The notes under the pieces were generated by a model that saw nothing but the letters and a program-made list of their open reading frames with translations, was not told the DNA's origin and ran no database searches. 64,000 nt of DNA from Bugulina stolonifera (taxonomy: Eukaryota > Bryozoa > Gymnolaemata > Cheilostomatida > Bugulidae), in the NCBI GenBank assembly GCA_935421135.1, contig OW285194.1, forward strand, positions 9,532,376-9,596,375. Reading direction: 5' to 3'. Of this stretch, positions 1 to 15,266 are shown piece by piece (the stretch's first letter is position 1; every line of letters begins with the position of its first letter). A program made the position numbers and the translations under genes.

Positions 1-3000
1 AAGACGCAAGTGTATCTCTACGCCAGGGTAGAGGTGTAGTTTCGTTTTGCCACAATAAGTAACGCCCATAAATTTTGTTTCATGTGAATTGGCATTTTGG
101 TTTCAGGCGTTTTTCGTTTTCGTTTCATGTGAGTTCACTTTCAGTCTCATATGAATTTCATATTTTATTTAACTTTCAGTTTAGTTTCACATGATTTATT
201 TTATTTCAGGTGAATTCAATTTTTATTTTATTTCTTTTAGGATTCAGTATCATGTAAATTGCAATTTAGTTTTACACTGTGTGGCAGAAATCGGCCACGG
301 TAGTTTTGATAAATTAGCCTGTGGTTTTATTGTAACATGCTTTATTAGGCACTAGTTCATCACCCTCTCCTTACTGTTTCCCTATTAGCACCTACGCAAA
401 ATAGTGCCCATGCACATATGGAGGCCCTTTTATGCCAGGGGAATTGGTATCAGCATGTATAGATAAAAATAGAAGGGACTATTTCCTTATAAATACCTTT
501 TTTAATTATGATTAATTGACTCATTTTTAACTACCCCATCAAAAACTAATGTATCAGGTTTAGATTTGAATAAATCAAGATAGTTCTATGGCAAGGTACA
601 GGGTTGTTGTTGACCAAAATATTCAAAAGGTTGACCTACATTTGTAGCCACTTCTCCCAGCAACAGAGGTTCCAGGTCGACATACCATGTACATGTATTA
701 AAAAATTTTGATTAGAAGTTAGAAGTTAGAAGTTTTTTTTCAATCCGCTTAAGAATGAATGTAAGCTGAATTTTCTCTTTGTAACTACCTAAAGGCTATA
801 GTAATAAGGTCACTCTCTCACTTCCACCTACTTTACCTTCCCTTTCATTGGCTAATCATCAAATTAAAAGTGAAAAATATGAAACAATCACTAATAAATT
901 ATATGAATTATAGCATTCCATAATAACATAATAATATTGTTGTGGTGAAATTCTATCATTTTAGTACCTATCGGTGCTGGTAGTGACTCAACCTAAGCAG
1001 GAAAAGGTAGTATCACATACCTCCAGCACCAGAGAAGGAGCCGTTCAATGATATGATGTGTACTGTGGAATACTTGATGGATATAATTTAGTCATATTAC
1101 ACCCAGACAACTGAACTAGTAATTAAATGGGATAAGGAAACGTTTTGGCTAAAATCTAATTTTGGTTACAACCAAAGCTCTCATCAACTGAGTTCTCTTT
1201 GTTGCTATAAAAAGACTCATGATAGCTTTCAGTGACTTCATCGCTCACCAGTTTACGTCTAGTAGAAAGTGAAGTAATTTTGTCCTCATAATCTAGCAAT
1301 TAATTAATAATTATGATAATTGGCTTTTATTTTTTACAGTGATACGTGTTCCAACTCCAAGATTTTGCTATTTTTACCAACTTTAGCAAAGTCCCGGTAG
1401 TCAATATTACATTCTACATGTAGATTTTATTCGATAGAATTTTGGCTGTTATACAATATTCATCAAACACAATATTTCAACAGTTACACTGGCTATTAAT
1501 AGGAGAGTTCGAAGGTCAACCTCCGGCATATTGAAGCATAAACTGCGATGAATCAACCTGCCTGTATTATCACCACATTAATTTAGCTCTAAACGTGTTT
1601 TATCAAGCACTTTTGTCATTGATGCAACTTTATTTTATATTAATATCCATAATATTTTATGTAGAAACTAATATGTAAATGAAGGAGAAGATCGTCTAGC
1701 CTACGTCACAATCCTATTCACTCTACAACTTAGAACTGCTTGTGTTCAAACATAACGGATAGGCACTAATACTTTACTCAGTCTATTTCATGCTCGTCTC
1801 TGTGTAGTATGATTTCATGGTTTACTGATGAGGCAATGCTTTGTGTGAAAACAAATCACCTATTCCGTCTATATCAAAACTGAGTGTTTCTGTCACATAA
1901 CGTTCTCAATGTGATTTATCGCTATCACTAAAAGCAAAAATAAAACAAATCTGAAGCTCTGCATTTCACAGAAATTGAGGTACTATCAGAACACCCGCTA
2001 TAGGCAGTGAAGTCACATAGAACTAAGGCTATATCCCACCACTAAGAGGATTATACAAGGAATGAAAGGATAACAGCCACGGAGTTAGGAACTGGTGACT
2101 AGGGAGCCTTGTGGGAGTAACATGGAAGTCATTAGGGTTGTCTAGATTTATGGAATTGCTTAACTAAAGATATTGCACAACATTACTGATTCCCGTATAA
2201 TTCTTTATCAAACAGCAGGCTCCTAGCCCTATGCTACAGTAGTGGTGTTGTACCACCAGGGAAGATCAAATGTGAATTCTAACAGCTGCAGAACTAGGTA
2301 CTAAGTACTGCTGTGAACATAGGAGGCGGTATGATTATCATGTAGAATAACAGATGCTACCCAGTAGTGAGGACGAGGGTTTTAAATACATACTTGGACA
2401 GCCAAAACCTGTCCATCACCATTTTTCATTGACAGATTTTGGCAATGGTTTGATTGAAACCTCCAGTTTTACTTGTCATTGGCTGAATAGTATTTCATTA
2501 ACCGGTGTTTAGGCCCTACTTACTACCAACTATCATTGGCAGCTGAAGACTTTGGCTCAGTATATTACACACCTTTTGAACATGCTTCCTCGCATGTTAC
2601 AGCAGTTCTGCCAAGGTGCGGCCACCAAAATGCGGAAGCAGTGTGCTTGTACAGGCTGGGTGTTATGCTCAAAATGCATGTATATAGTAAAGCTGGTATG
2701 CTTATCTAGGAGGTGTATTCAACTGCTAGCGTTGTATGATTCTAGCTGTCTCTAACAGCTGAATGACTATGGACTCAAATATTACATCTTCCATCATGCT
2801 TTGCTGTAAACACGCAGTATTATCGATGTGTGGTTCTAAACAATTATTATAAAACTGACACTGATGGAGTGTCAAACACTGTACCAGTGCGCTGTGTGCA
2901 GATTTGGTAACAGAATGATATAAATGAACAGAGAGCAGGTCATCCAAATATGTTGAAATAATTCTAATATAATGCACATACATTACAATAATATAGTAAT

Positions 3001-3990
3001 TCATTAACAAGCCACATCTCGCTGTGTGTAGGTGTTCATAGCAAGGTTAGAATTATCTGTAGGTGTATGATTCCCACATTCTAATTATCTTTAACCAGAT
3101 CACGTAACTGACTGCTAGAGAATACAGTTAATCCTCATCTGCCATAAACTTGGCAGGGATGTTGGGATGCCTGATTTTTTGCATTTAGAGCAAAGGCTAA
3201 ACTAATAGATGAGCCAAGCCCTGGAAGCAGCCGCTGTCTGGATGATGAAACTTACTTGTTTGACGATTTACGTGTTATATTTTTGTGTTTAAGTAACTGA
3301 GGTATACTGCCAGCTAATGGATTTACATGTGGAATAGATTAACCAGAATATTATCTAGAAGATCAACTTGTGTGCCTATGCACTCTTTCATTTGGTTATT
3401 TAAAAAATAAATATCAATCTTTAGCAGTAAAACTTTTATGGTTTGAACTTTACTCAGACTTTTTCTGCACAAATTCTGCAGCCTAATTTATAAATCATCA
3501 TTTTAAAATTTTCTTTAAGATTTGTCTTCTCTTTAAACTATATGATAATATAAGTGTGCGTGTCTGGCACTAATCTAGACTTTGATTGGTTAAATAATTA
3601 TAGATACTGTGCAAAATTTGTGGCATTTGGCATAGTATTATTGCTGAGTGTTGGGACGTTGAATTCATTCTTTGAATTGTATTCAGAGAAATAACTGTGT
3701 ATGTTATTTTAGACTCTGTCAATAGTAATAATTTAGACATTACATTTTGAATCAGTGTGATTGCTAGCATCACATTGCCAAACTATCTATATACAGAATC
3801 TAACTAATACCTCATAATTGAATTGTGAAGCTCTCACATCCCACATCATGGAAAAGATTACATGTACTCGAGTGATTTCTTATCAATTGAGAATGTATAC
3901 TCTTACTTGACTCTTGATTTTAGTATTAGGCTGCTTGGAACAATAATTATGTCTGCTATGATGGTGTTTTAGTTATAGCAATTTGAAATT
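1..3990. other. Left flank, no gene recognised
   Basis: AT-rich DNA with only short open frames that lack family motifs, so I annotate no gene. The first 250 bases are T-rich with recurring TTTCA(T/C)GTGA-like words. A short repeat of TTAGAAG lies around 711-740. The peroxidase duplication unit begins near 3990, where similarity to the flanks of copies B and C starts. Confidence 0.5.
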
Positions 3991-4078
3991 TAACAATACA
4001 TGTGTTGATCTTGCCCACAAAAAACTTTATGCATAAGGTTAAAAAATACAATGTACATGTATATAGATACAATTAGGG

Positions 4079-4410
4079 AGCAGCCGTGGTCTAGTGGTTA
4101 GGGCTCTGGACTCCCATGCGGACATCCCAGGTTCAATTTCCATAAAAAGTCATTGTTGGTGTTAGGAAGAGTATCCAACCTTATGATGCCCCTGTGCTAT
4201 GTCAGTATAAGGTTTTGGACTTCCACATGGGAGTCATAGGCCCTAGGTCATCTGGGGTGTTAGGAAGCAGCCTTGTAATGCTCCTGTGCTACATCAGTTA
4301 ACTTTGCCATTGGTGAAGTGCCCCTTCTCTACCTTGAACTAGAAAAAATGCAGGTTTTTTTTAGATTATTGCTTTCTTCCCTGGGATTAATAGTCGGAAG
4401 TAAAGCTGGG
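4079..4410 (+). mobile_element. tRNA-derived SINE, copy downstream of peroxidase A
   Basis: A tRNA-like head carries a box A (TGGTCTAGTGGTTAGGG) and a box B-like GGTTCAATTTCC about 35 bases later. It is followed by a non-tRNA body ending in CTGGGATTAATAG-type sequence. The body contains a partial internal duplication of the GTTAGGAAG...TGCTCCTGTGCTA segment. Related copies sit at the matching place beside peroxidases B (near 35055) and C (near 48537), so it was carried along by gene duplication. It is not a functional tRNA gene, because the anticodon arm and acceptor do not close. Confidence 0.7.
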
Positions 4411-4696
4411 AAGCATTTTATAACTGTGTATACAACATGTAATTGCTGCTTTGTTAATAATTATACGCTATCGTTATGATCATGATTCAGCAATGCATGG
4501 TGAAGTTTAGTCAAAGTTGGCTTATTTTTCCAAACTGATATCACATATACATATAATATAATAAATAGCTCATAGAATGATGCAGATTTTTGTTATTTTA
4601 TTAGTCATGATACACATACATGTACATTTCCTAAAGTTTAATAATTTAACTTACAAGTTTAAATTCATCAAATTTATTACAGTATGAAGTTAAATA

Positions 4697-5275
4697 CAGT
4701 GGAACTTGGATAACTCAGACTTCAGCGGGCCAGCAAAAATGGTCTGAGTTAGGTGATCATATAAAACAAAATTATTAATTTCTGCATAGCTACAGAGTAC
4801 ATTGTATTTAGGCGGAATAAAAAATGATAAAATGATAAATAAAATATGAAATGATCATGTAGGCTTACAGTACAGACAAAAGAGTTGTGAATGTGAAATT
4901 ATTTAGTAAACAATTCTGTAATAGTTTATTACTTCATTGGCTGGAAACATTGACAATGTCTGCTTGTTTGTACGAGTGTTTAACATAAATAGCACAGCTA
5001 GCCCATCATAGGTTTCAAAATAGCCATTGCAGCGGCCCAAAAGCTATTGTAGGACATAATCACTTTATGGGTGGCTGCTTTATAACCCAGTAGTTTATTA
5101 CTATTCAGAACCAGGCTTGCAAGAAATTGTTCTTGTAAGGAATTGTTGAGTCAAAGCAGTAAAGTTCGAGTTATCTAAAGCTAATTATCATTGCCCAAGG
5201 CTGGGACCTTGTGGGGGAGGCTGAGTTATTCCAATTATCTGAGTTATGCTAGGCCTAGTTATCCAAGTTCCACTG
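4697..5275. mobile_element. Tigger/pogo-like MITE in the peroxidase A 3' flank
   Basis: This 579-bp non-coding element starts CAGTGGAACTTGGATAACT and ends with its inverted complement (AGTTATCCAAGTTCCACTG). It is flanked by TA on both sides, the target duplication of Tc1/mariner-pogo elements. The equivalent place in copy C (49037-49038) is an uninterrupted TA, a natural empty site, while copy B carries the element at 35511. No transposase frame is visible, so it must have been mobilised in trans. Confidence 0.8.
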
Positions 5276-5349
5276 TAGATTAATAGGGTAAATAATTGTG
5301 TTAGCAGTCTTTGGTTGACATTTCTTGGTAGCTTCTGAGAATCAACTGT

Positions 5350-8300
5350 TTATTCTCTCCATGGTGTGAAATCCATCTGGGGGATGTTACTACAGTCCAC
5401 AGTGGGGTTGCTGGAACAAACAATAACAACTGTTAGACCACAGATTAGCTATAGAATAGGGATTACTACCTATTACTCATCTCCCAGGTAATATTTTGAC
5501 GGCCCAAAATCCTTCACTATCATCTCGTACCAGGAAAGGTAAAGCAGAGCCCAAAAGACTTTATATGCTTTTACCTGCTATTGGTTGACACAACACAATA
5601 CCAGTATCTTTGAGAATTAATTGTCTTGAGTGATTCAACAAATGGGTAGATCATTATAAATATGGATAAAAGGTGAAGGACTACCAGAACAAACTGTATT
5701 ATGTACGAATAGACCATTGCGAACTCAGGAGCAGAAGGAGGTATTTCAGTCTTGGATTGCTGATTAAATACTAAATTATTTAATTACAGTCAGCAAAATA
5801 GTTAAAAATCTACAATGTCACAAGACTTGCTGTGGTTTACTATGCTATATTATTTCCAAAACATGTGGAGTTGCGATCTCAAAGACTCATGGATTCAGGG
5901 TACAAGTGATAGCACCCTATTAGGTGAATATAGCCATAGGACCAGTATTACAATGTATGTTCTACAGTTACGTGTAGACCATGATCTATATCAGTCGTCT
6001 GCTTACCTCACTGACTCGGCCAGCAGCAATTGCTCTCTCACAATAGGGTTCGCGACATTAGCACAGTAAAGACCAGCCAATGACACTCTACGTATTTCTG
6101 CCAGTTGCTCTACAAAAATAAACATAATAAAAATAATAAAAGGACAATAATACAGACTAGGTAGATTTGGTTACTTGCATGCAATTATCATGTGAATGCT
6201 TCTGCCCGATACTTCTTTAACAATATTAGAAATGAAACTGGCTTGCCTAATGCAGGTATACAGTATATCAATGTTGTACTCATCATATGTCTAGTATTGG
6301 ATATATACTGGCTAAAGCAATTTGAACTGCTCTATACTTCCATTACTCACCATAGCCTCAGTGTAATTGACAGATATAAAGTAATGCGAATGGGGTAAAA
6401 GTTTTAAATTTGACTTTAGTTGCATATTGGCAACGAGTATGCCTAAATATAGCCCACATGTAGTTGCACTTGACACTGATTGGTTCGCCACAACAATGTG
6501 TGAGGTCTCAGGTATGAGCTGCCCGGCAAAGATTAATGATTCTATTTTTGGCTACTACTCCTGAACTTTAATTCAGTTCAAAGTCGTGGTAACCAGATGT
6601 TGACTTACCATCAGTGAATCTGGTTACTCTGTCGTTGGTCTCGTGCCAGAATCTGTCTCCAAATTTTACCCTCTTGAACTGCACTCCAATGATGTTAGCG
6701 AATGTCTCTCCAACCACAGCACCAGGCAGGGGAATCTCAGATAAACCTACGTAGGAGATGACATCACAGACATGTGACCTCGTCAGATGATACCAGTGAG
6801 ATACATCACAGGTATGTATGATGAAAATAGTCTAATATATGTACAAAAAATTGCAAGCATTGCCTTACATCTTCACGTGAGTTGTACACATGTGTTCACA
6901 AATCATTCTATACTACAATAAAGGTGCTAGATAAATATACTATTTTCTAGTGCTGGGCAGTTTTGATTTGCACTTGCATTCAGTTTTTTTGCTGGTCTTT
7001 CAAAAAATTGAATGATGGTTGAACCTACATCTGTATGGCTTGGATGAAATCGGATTATAAAGGTTGAAAGAGGCATTCATGTGTACGTGACACCAGCCAT
7101 TACTAGAAATGGGCAAGCTAAAGGGACAGATGCAATTTGAATTTAAAAACTGAATCGTATCGAACTGCTAGATTCATTTTTGAACCGAGAGAAAAAAACT
7201 GAGCAGCTGACTGATACTGAAACACAGTGTAGCACTACTATTTTTAGCATCCGAACTATGTATTTGAGTGTATATCATTTTTACTTCTATGATTTTTATG
7301 GTTTTGGTTTATTAAAACTCATAGATTTAAGTTTTTAAACCACTAATAATTACTAGAATGTAGAATGTACTTAAAGTAGTACAAGATTCAAAATATAGGT
7401 ATTTTAGTTAGTAAGTTCATATTTTGGGCTTCAAAATGACATGCAACTTGACTTGGTTGAACATGTACAAATGGCTGTATTTGAACCCCAAAAATCGTTG
7501 AAATATAGTGATTTTGTAAAAGCTCAGGAAATTTTGCCAGGAATTTCCAACTATTCATTGATGTCACTTGTCTGTTCAGTATGAAAGAGCATTCACATAG
7601 TTGAACAAAGAAACAAAGACAACCAATGAGAGAGTGTTAGTTATAAATAGGTCAATTGTTACCATTGTTACTGTGGGAATAATGCTGTTTACAATTATAG
7701 TTTAGTTTATTGTACTAGTGCACATGACTAGTTGACCTATTAAAACCAATTGTAAGCAAGCCCATGTTCATTGACAAATTTCAGCAAATCATCGGGGCAA
7801 AAGTAGAATCCCCTTTACACATTAGTAGTTGAAGAATTAAGCTATGTACATGTTGCATGAATACTAAATATAGACCGGTGATTCATAGTAATTTGCATTA
7901 GAACAATCAGTGTTTGCGCGGCTCATAGAACTAGTAGTCAACGTGCCGCTTGATTGCACTAGTGATAACCTGAACAAGTGACGTCACTTATTCACCTATT
8001 GTTGAATAGCTGAGCATTTTTAGCAATATATAAACTTTACAGTCTGATTACACTGAAGTAAATAAAGTAAATATAGTCAATTTGCATATCATCTTGAAGC
8101 TAAAAGTGTTACCTAACTGACTAGAAGGGTCAAATCCTCAAAAATTGAATACTTTAAATTTAACAAACCTCCTGGGAAGATCTCAATGTCAGCCACTCTC
8201 GGATAGACTGTCTCCAAAGCGTCAGCATCAGCTTGAAAGTGTGTTTTATCTACCAGATCATTGAACCTTCTGAATGTCCTAAGTCTAAGTGATTGCCTGC

Positions 8301-11300
8301 AACCATGGAATGATAATACATGTATATCATAATGCAATAAATTCTCCAGCAATCATGGAATACGACATGATAATGCCATACATTTTGCATTGCACTGATT
8401 ATGATATTGTGCATGACAAAGGAATGAAAGCTTCTCATCTTGTTTGCACCATATGATGAGATATATTTCACATTTAAATAAGTGTGCTATATAATGGTTT
8501 AAATGATCTGCAAGGCCTGCTCTAAACGAAGTGATCCCTAGTAATGCCTTTGAAGAATTTAGTAAATCCTTTAATTTATGCAAATCCCTGCCACACTTTT
8601 CTTGCTTCACATAAATCTTCTCCCAGACTTGGTACAATAATTCCCATATTTTGATTAATTAGGATGAATAATTTTAATTCCAATGTGACTACATATATAT
8701 TATGTTTCTTTCACTAACATACAATAAAAGAATATTTACCTGATGGAGTTGTAGCTGGCAACCCCATGGTCACGGGCTCTCTGGATGTTGAACGCTGCTA
8801 GGTCCAGATCGTCAGCAAAAAGCCGGTTTCTGACCTGTAGACACAAAGTACATGTACAATGTATATGTACATGTACAATGTATATGTACATGTACAATGT
8901 ATATGTACATGTACAATGTATATGTACATGTACAATGTATATGTACATGTAATTTATTAGCCGCATTTATAATGGCAGTGCTCTCATGTTTTAGAGTAAG
9001 GTCGCACATTGCTTGCTGTTCTCTCAAGAATAGAAAGAGATTTAACTCTTTGGATCGTTAGGTCTACAGATTGCTGTCCTCACATCTATCTTCATGGGTA
9101 AAAGAGGTTGCATCAAGTATCATCATCACTTTTGTTTAGAGTCAGTAATATATAAAAAATTGGTGCTGCCAAGTTAAGGAAGTTTGGCAGCACAGAGCAT
9201 AGGGCTGTCTGCTATTTAAAAATAATACTGCTTAATAATTAGGTGGCGACAACTCCAATTCTTGTAGTGCAAGTATGCATACACTGTACTATGCTGTTTG
9301 CTGTGAAAGTAGGCTACTATCATGGCTGTTATAGGATGACACTATTATTAAACATTTTTGTATTAGACATTGGACATGTATTTGCACATGCGAGTTTCTA
9401 TTGTTATGTTAGTCAATTTATCATTAATGGCGTCTGCTGTTGCTTGCAAACATTCAATGTCAAAAGTATTAATTCAAACTTCTCTTTCAATAATTAATTA
9501 CTTTCAAAAGACATTGCAACATTTCTATACTTTTTATATATTTTATGCTGGAGGTAACAAAGCATAACAGCAATGTAGAAATTATAAAAAATACAAGTAT
9601 TGTTATAATTATTATGCATTTTTAGAATTATTATGTTTTATTAATTTTTCAGGGAGGAGCATTAATTATTTACTTGGGTAGTTTACATTCTTCAACGAAA
9701 TAAAGTTCTTAAAGATTTAAACTCAAAATAAACAAACAGAGTATTCAATTTGTCACACATACGTACAATGTACAGCATACATTTGAAAATGAAGCTGTAA
9801 ACTTACCCCTGCGGTTATAAATCTATCTTTACCCTCCATGTAATCGTCAGTCACGCCTTGAAGTAATCTATCACTTCCTGGAAACCAAAGAGAAGAGATA
9901 CATCTTTATACATTTAGAAAACATACTGGAGTCTTAACTTGAAAGACTTGTAATATGGACTGTATGTAAACATAGATTTACACACATTGTAGTTACATTG
10001 CATACATGTGCATGTATGCCTATCAAACATTAATTTAATATGGTCAATAATTTATATGGGCAACTCTGGGGCCCTGGCACATAAAAAAGGATTTGCAAAC
10101 TAGCTGTTTCTGCTTTGTCAAATTTTTGGTTAGAATTTCTGCTTTGATTTTTGCTATTTCATAACGTCCAACTTGCTATGCAGTGAGAGTTACATGTGTA
10201 ACTTTCTTCTGCAATTAATTAAAAACAGATCAGGGAATATTTTATAGTCTGGCTTACCAAAAGTTTCAGTAGTTAGAAAGGCTCCGAATACCTCTTCAAT
10301 ACCCAGTTGACCTGGAGTAGTACCAAATGTCTGACGAATCAGAGAATGGCCAAATCGGAAAGCTGCTGTGGAGAATTCAGTCCTAAAAATATAAGCAAGA
10401 TGGCTAATGTGAATGATGTTAATAGGCCTAAGCCCCATGGTGCAAAGATAGTGTAAAACATGGACTCACAGTCTAAAGATACACAGAGTTCTACAATATT
10501 TAGGGTGAAACAAAACTCTATTATAAGCGTAAAGCAAATATTACCAACCAATTACTTGAGACGTTTATTATACAGCTTACAATGGGATATTTTAAACACA
10601 ATCCTTTCTCTGCTGACAGAAGCAGTACAAAATATCAATTGTTCAAAATTGGCGTTTTGCCTATAAAGATTTAGGATGCATTCGCCAACATAATGTGTAT
10701 CTAATGATTGCATGGTGAATGTGTAGTTACCAATAATGCTCCTTTTATAACACATGTATATTGTTTACTCACACAATTGAAGCATCGACTCTTGGACTGT
10801 ATCTAGTGAACCGTCCGGTATCAAGCAGAGTCAGACCAAATTTCTCCATGATTTCTGGTCCAACAACTTGTGGTAGAAACTCTCTGTAAGTAATTCTCTG
10901 TAGCAATGCTCCGACAATTTTCCTGGCGGTCTATGTTTCAAAATTAAATCAGCGTTGATAATTGACAAAATTATGTAAAACACATTACAAGAATAAAATA
11001 CGTTTATTTGAAAATTGTCTTCTCCTCAATGAGAAACTAAACCATCTGTTTGGGAGTTATGCCTTCTATGTCATGGAAGGATAACTCTTAGTAACACGGT
11101 AGCTTGTGATTAATCAGCACAGATTGACAAAAAAATTTTCTACAATGAATAAAACTAGGTTGTGACCATTGCGCTCATGTATTTTAGAAGAATAAAAAGC
11201 ATGCTATTATGTGCACACAACTCCAATACATACATGAGAGGGTGTCTACACGTGTACATACATGTACTTGTAGCTGTGATAACAAACTTGATACTTCACA

Positions 11301-14300
11301 CAGAAAGTGCTGAAAGTTTGGCTAAATAGCCTGTGATCCAACTGCTTACCTGGTACAGCCTCTCATCGTCCCAATTGCTGTTGAATCCTTTAAGAGCTCT
11401 GGCAATTCTGTTGTGTTCACGTAACAATAGGGTATGTAGACTTGTTAGGGCAGCTGTAATAATGGAAGCATAATGCTGTACAAAGATATATTTCTTGAAT
11501 TCACTAGTACTAGGCTGGAAAGTACCCAGTGAAGCAGAAGTTATTTGAGTTAGAGTTGCCCTCTCATGGAATATTAGTAATACTTTCATCACAAATGAGG
11601 TTTTTGGCGTTTTAAATTTTATTTATAGCTGCATAGTCTGTACTATGATAAATAGGGGCGTGCATTGCAAACGCTGGTGAGTATGCGTATTACACATTGT
11701 ATATGCTGACCTTGTTCACTGTTTCTAACATCTCCGGCAGCGAATCTGCACTCTTCAACTGGTGATTCACAATCACTGGGATTGGTGGGGTCTAGAGGGA
11801 GTCTTTCTTCACCTCCTAGTCCAACCTACACATGTATGTGCAAAAAATCTATAAATTCTGATTCATTTGATTTGTCAAAAGAGATTTATCTCGTCTGTTT
11901 AGAGAATTCAGTAAATGGCCATTGTTTCTCTATAATTAGGTACCTCATATTTAGATGACCACTTTTAGTGCAATCCAAGCGTATACTGCCACTTTGCCTA
12001 TATTTTCAAACTACAGATAAATGCGTGTATTATTTTAGTAAAGAATATTTACTAATTACTTAGACTTACCATCGACATAAAAATTAAAAGCTAGTTTACT
12101 AAAGGTGATATCCACTAAATGTGATATGTTTAGATATGATTGTATAATAACACTTACACTTGATTTGAGCAGCCCATCGATAAACTGTCGGAGTGACTTT
12201 GCTCTGATATTAGTATTGCCGTATATTTGAGAGCCGTCAATGTATGCTGTTATGTCATTAAGCTGGAATCGAACTGCACAAATAAAATTATATATTTGTG
12301 TGGTTATGGTAAAATTTTGCGAGAAAGTCATCGAATCACACAGCAAATAATAATAGCCATATGCAAAGTGTTGGTACAAATATAGTTTTAACAAACCTTG
12401 AAGCTTGAAATAAGACCTTAGCATTATTCGTGTGGCATGCGTTGATAATTCATGCTGCATGCTGCCGTTTACAGGTGTAAAGGTTGCATTAACCACAGAT
12501 TATCTGTTTCTATAACTATAACTATATAGCTATGACTCAAACTATACTTTATTACAAAACTTACTTTGTAGTTGGCCAGGAAGTGCAGGAACAGGGGATG
12601 AACGAAGGAATGGAATGCAGGTTCTTGTGAATGCCGGATCACCTTGATCAATTAGCAGGGCAAAGCATTCTTTGAGATCATCAACCCAGAGTGAGCGATC
12701 AACTTCACAACACTCCTCTCGGCTATAAAATAAAATTGTCTACATGTATTCTCAAATTAATGCGACATATAGGAAAAAATAATGCAAAAGTAATCTACGA
12801 AACATTCGCAAAGTACATCTGTACTTACATTGGATTTTCAACTCCGCCTTCGCCGAAAGCTTCTGGGCTGAGAGTCAAGTCATGATCGGTGAACTGTCCA
12901 AAGTTCATCATCATGTGACTGTGAATTTGACTGATGTTAGACGTGGTTCCATGTACTGCCAGAGACACAGTACGGGCTGCTGGTAGGTCTCCCTGGGATG
13001 AGAAGAAAGTAGCTCGAGGAGCGTTCACACCTGTAAAAACGTAATATTATGTCAAAGTATTATTTGTTGTCAGTGTTACAGTAAAATCTCAAATATGTTA
13101 CTTTTACTAAAATATTTTACCAATTATTCTCATCCCGCTCGGCTGATTTGTAGTGATTATCACAAAAGTAACATCAGTGCGCTAAGTTGTTGAGTTGTTA
13201 TTATTTATAATGTTGTCTAGCAGATTTACAAACATGTCATTAAGAAAGTAACCATCTTATAGTATTCTTACCATCTTCATAGCGTGCTCTGGCTAGGCGA
13301 CTCAGGGGAATCTTGGCGGCCCCTCTGAAAGGAATCCTTAAGTTGTTACATGTTCCGTTTATACGTCTGAACTCAGAATTTCTGTCTGATCCACATCTTT
13401 GGCTCAGTATGTATGGATTGAGGAGTCCTGGAAATTAAAGCATGCTCGTTCATTTGTAAAAAAATCAGAGAAGATATGGATAAAAAATTTAATGCACATA
13501 AATTTGTGACAGGTAACCAATGTGTTGTTAAGATTTTTAGAAATTTACAGAGATTGAAAATGGGTTTTAGACATTTCATCATCACACTAACTTGTATCCT
13601 ATTCTATAGAATCATCAGTTGCAGGGCACAAACATATATACGTATACGTAGAGTTATGGAGTAGCGTAAAACATTAAACTATTCACGCCACGAATACAGC
13701 TAAATACAATTTATAAGGTAATTTTATATGAACATTTCAAATTTGTCACTAAAAATCCAACATGCAAACACGTTTTTAGAGCAGTTTTTAAAAACATCCA
13801 CTGTCCAATCAGAAGTGGATTATTCTGCAGGAGATGGCAATTAGAAACCTCCTTTCACATTTCTAATTATTAGTGTAAACCTGTGCATAAATAGAATATA
13901 AACATTAATAATTACTGTTTTACGATAAGATAAACAATAGGTTTTATTATCCAATCACTGTGCACAATTTTGCTTTGGCTTTGGTTATTAGACATGTAAA
14001 ATGAGGTTTCTAATTGCCATCTACTGCAGAATATCACTGTGATGTCACAGTGTATATTTTCCAAAAAAAACTGCTCCGAAAACATGTTTGCAGGTTGCAT
14101 TTTTTATTTTTAGTGACAAATTTGAAAGGTTCATACCAAATTAGCTGATAAATTGTATTTACCTTCATCTGTGGCAGGGATAGTTTAACCATACAAAATA
14201 TTATACAGTCATGTAGACCACAATTATTTATAATTAAAACCTGCAAAACAATAAAATACCGTTAACAGATATCGAGAAGGTGGAAAGGCAGTATGAGATA

Positions 14301-15235
14301 TTGAACAGATAACCTACCGTATTGTCTGGAGCCTCTAGCCAGCTGAGTAGGTGAGCCGGTAAATGCAGCAGCAGTACCAGCAATGTCAGATATGTCAACA
14401 GCTGGGGAAGCAGTAGCACTGTTGTGAGTGTGAAGTCGTTCTTTTGTTTTAGTGTGTCCGTGGGTAATATGACTTGATTAAACAATATTATGGAGATTCC
14501 ATTACCATGCATAACATGTCACTATTATTTATATTAGTAGCGAAGTGGATAGTTTGCAGGAAAATCCTTGTGCATAAAATATTAAAAAAACTTTCCGCAA
14601 TGCCTTCATTAATCATTAATCAATTAATGGAAAATCCAGAAGTATATCATCAATCATGAAACTGTAAAGTTGGATATTGATGCAATCTTAATAAAGGTAA
14701 ATTTAAGTACAATTAAAGTTTAAATCATGTGTAAAAAATTATTTAATCTCTACCAAAAATTTTTTTTGTGTACTTTCGAACTAGAAGCTGGTGCTTTAGT
14801 AAACTCATATTTAGCCATCTTCACCTGAAGAATCTCTCAAAAAACGGTCTAATCAAGCCACCAGAGTAGTATAGTCAGTGCACTTCTAGACAGACACGCA
14901 CTCATTGACCCCTGTTTTCAACCAATCACAAGCCGGTATTTCCGATTTCAACCAATCACAGAAGAGCACAAAAATTTTGCACACGACCTTGCCAAGGTCA
15001 CCCCAAAATCCCCCCTTCTGATTGGTCGAAAAAACATTTGCACACTTGACCCCGAACCCGGCCACGACCCCTTCCCTTCCTCCTTCCCACCCTCCTCCCC
15101 TCCCCCTCCCCCACCTCCCACTCCTCCCCCCTCCCCGCCACCGCCCTCGTCCCGTCCGCGCCACCGCCGTCGCCGCCGCCGCCACCGCCGCCCTCACCAC
15201 CGCCGTCGCCGCCGCCACCACCACCGCCCTCACCA

Positions 15236-15266
<31 letters not shown>

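Noticed and set aside
4079..4142. tRNA gene
   Set aside because: Has box A and box B words but no closing acceptor stem; repeated with the same tail at three places, so it is a SINE head.
8836..9061. ORFs in the TACATGTACAATG repeats
   Set aside because: Intronic minisatellite that is nearly palindromic, so it is open on both strands.
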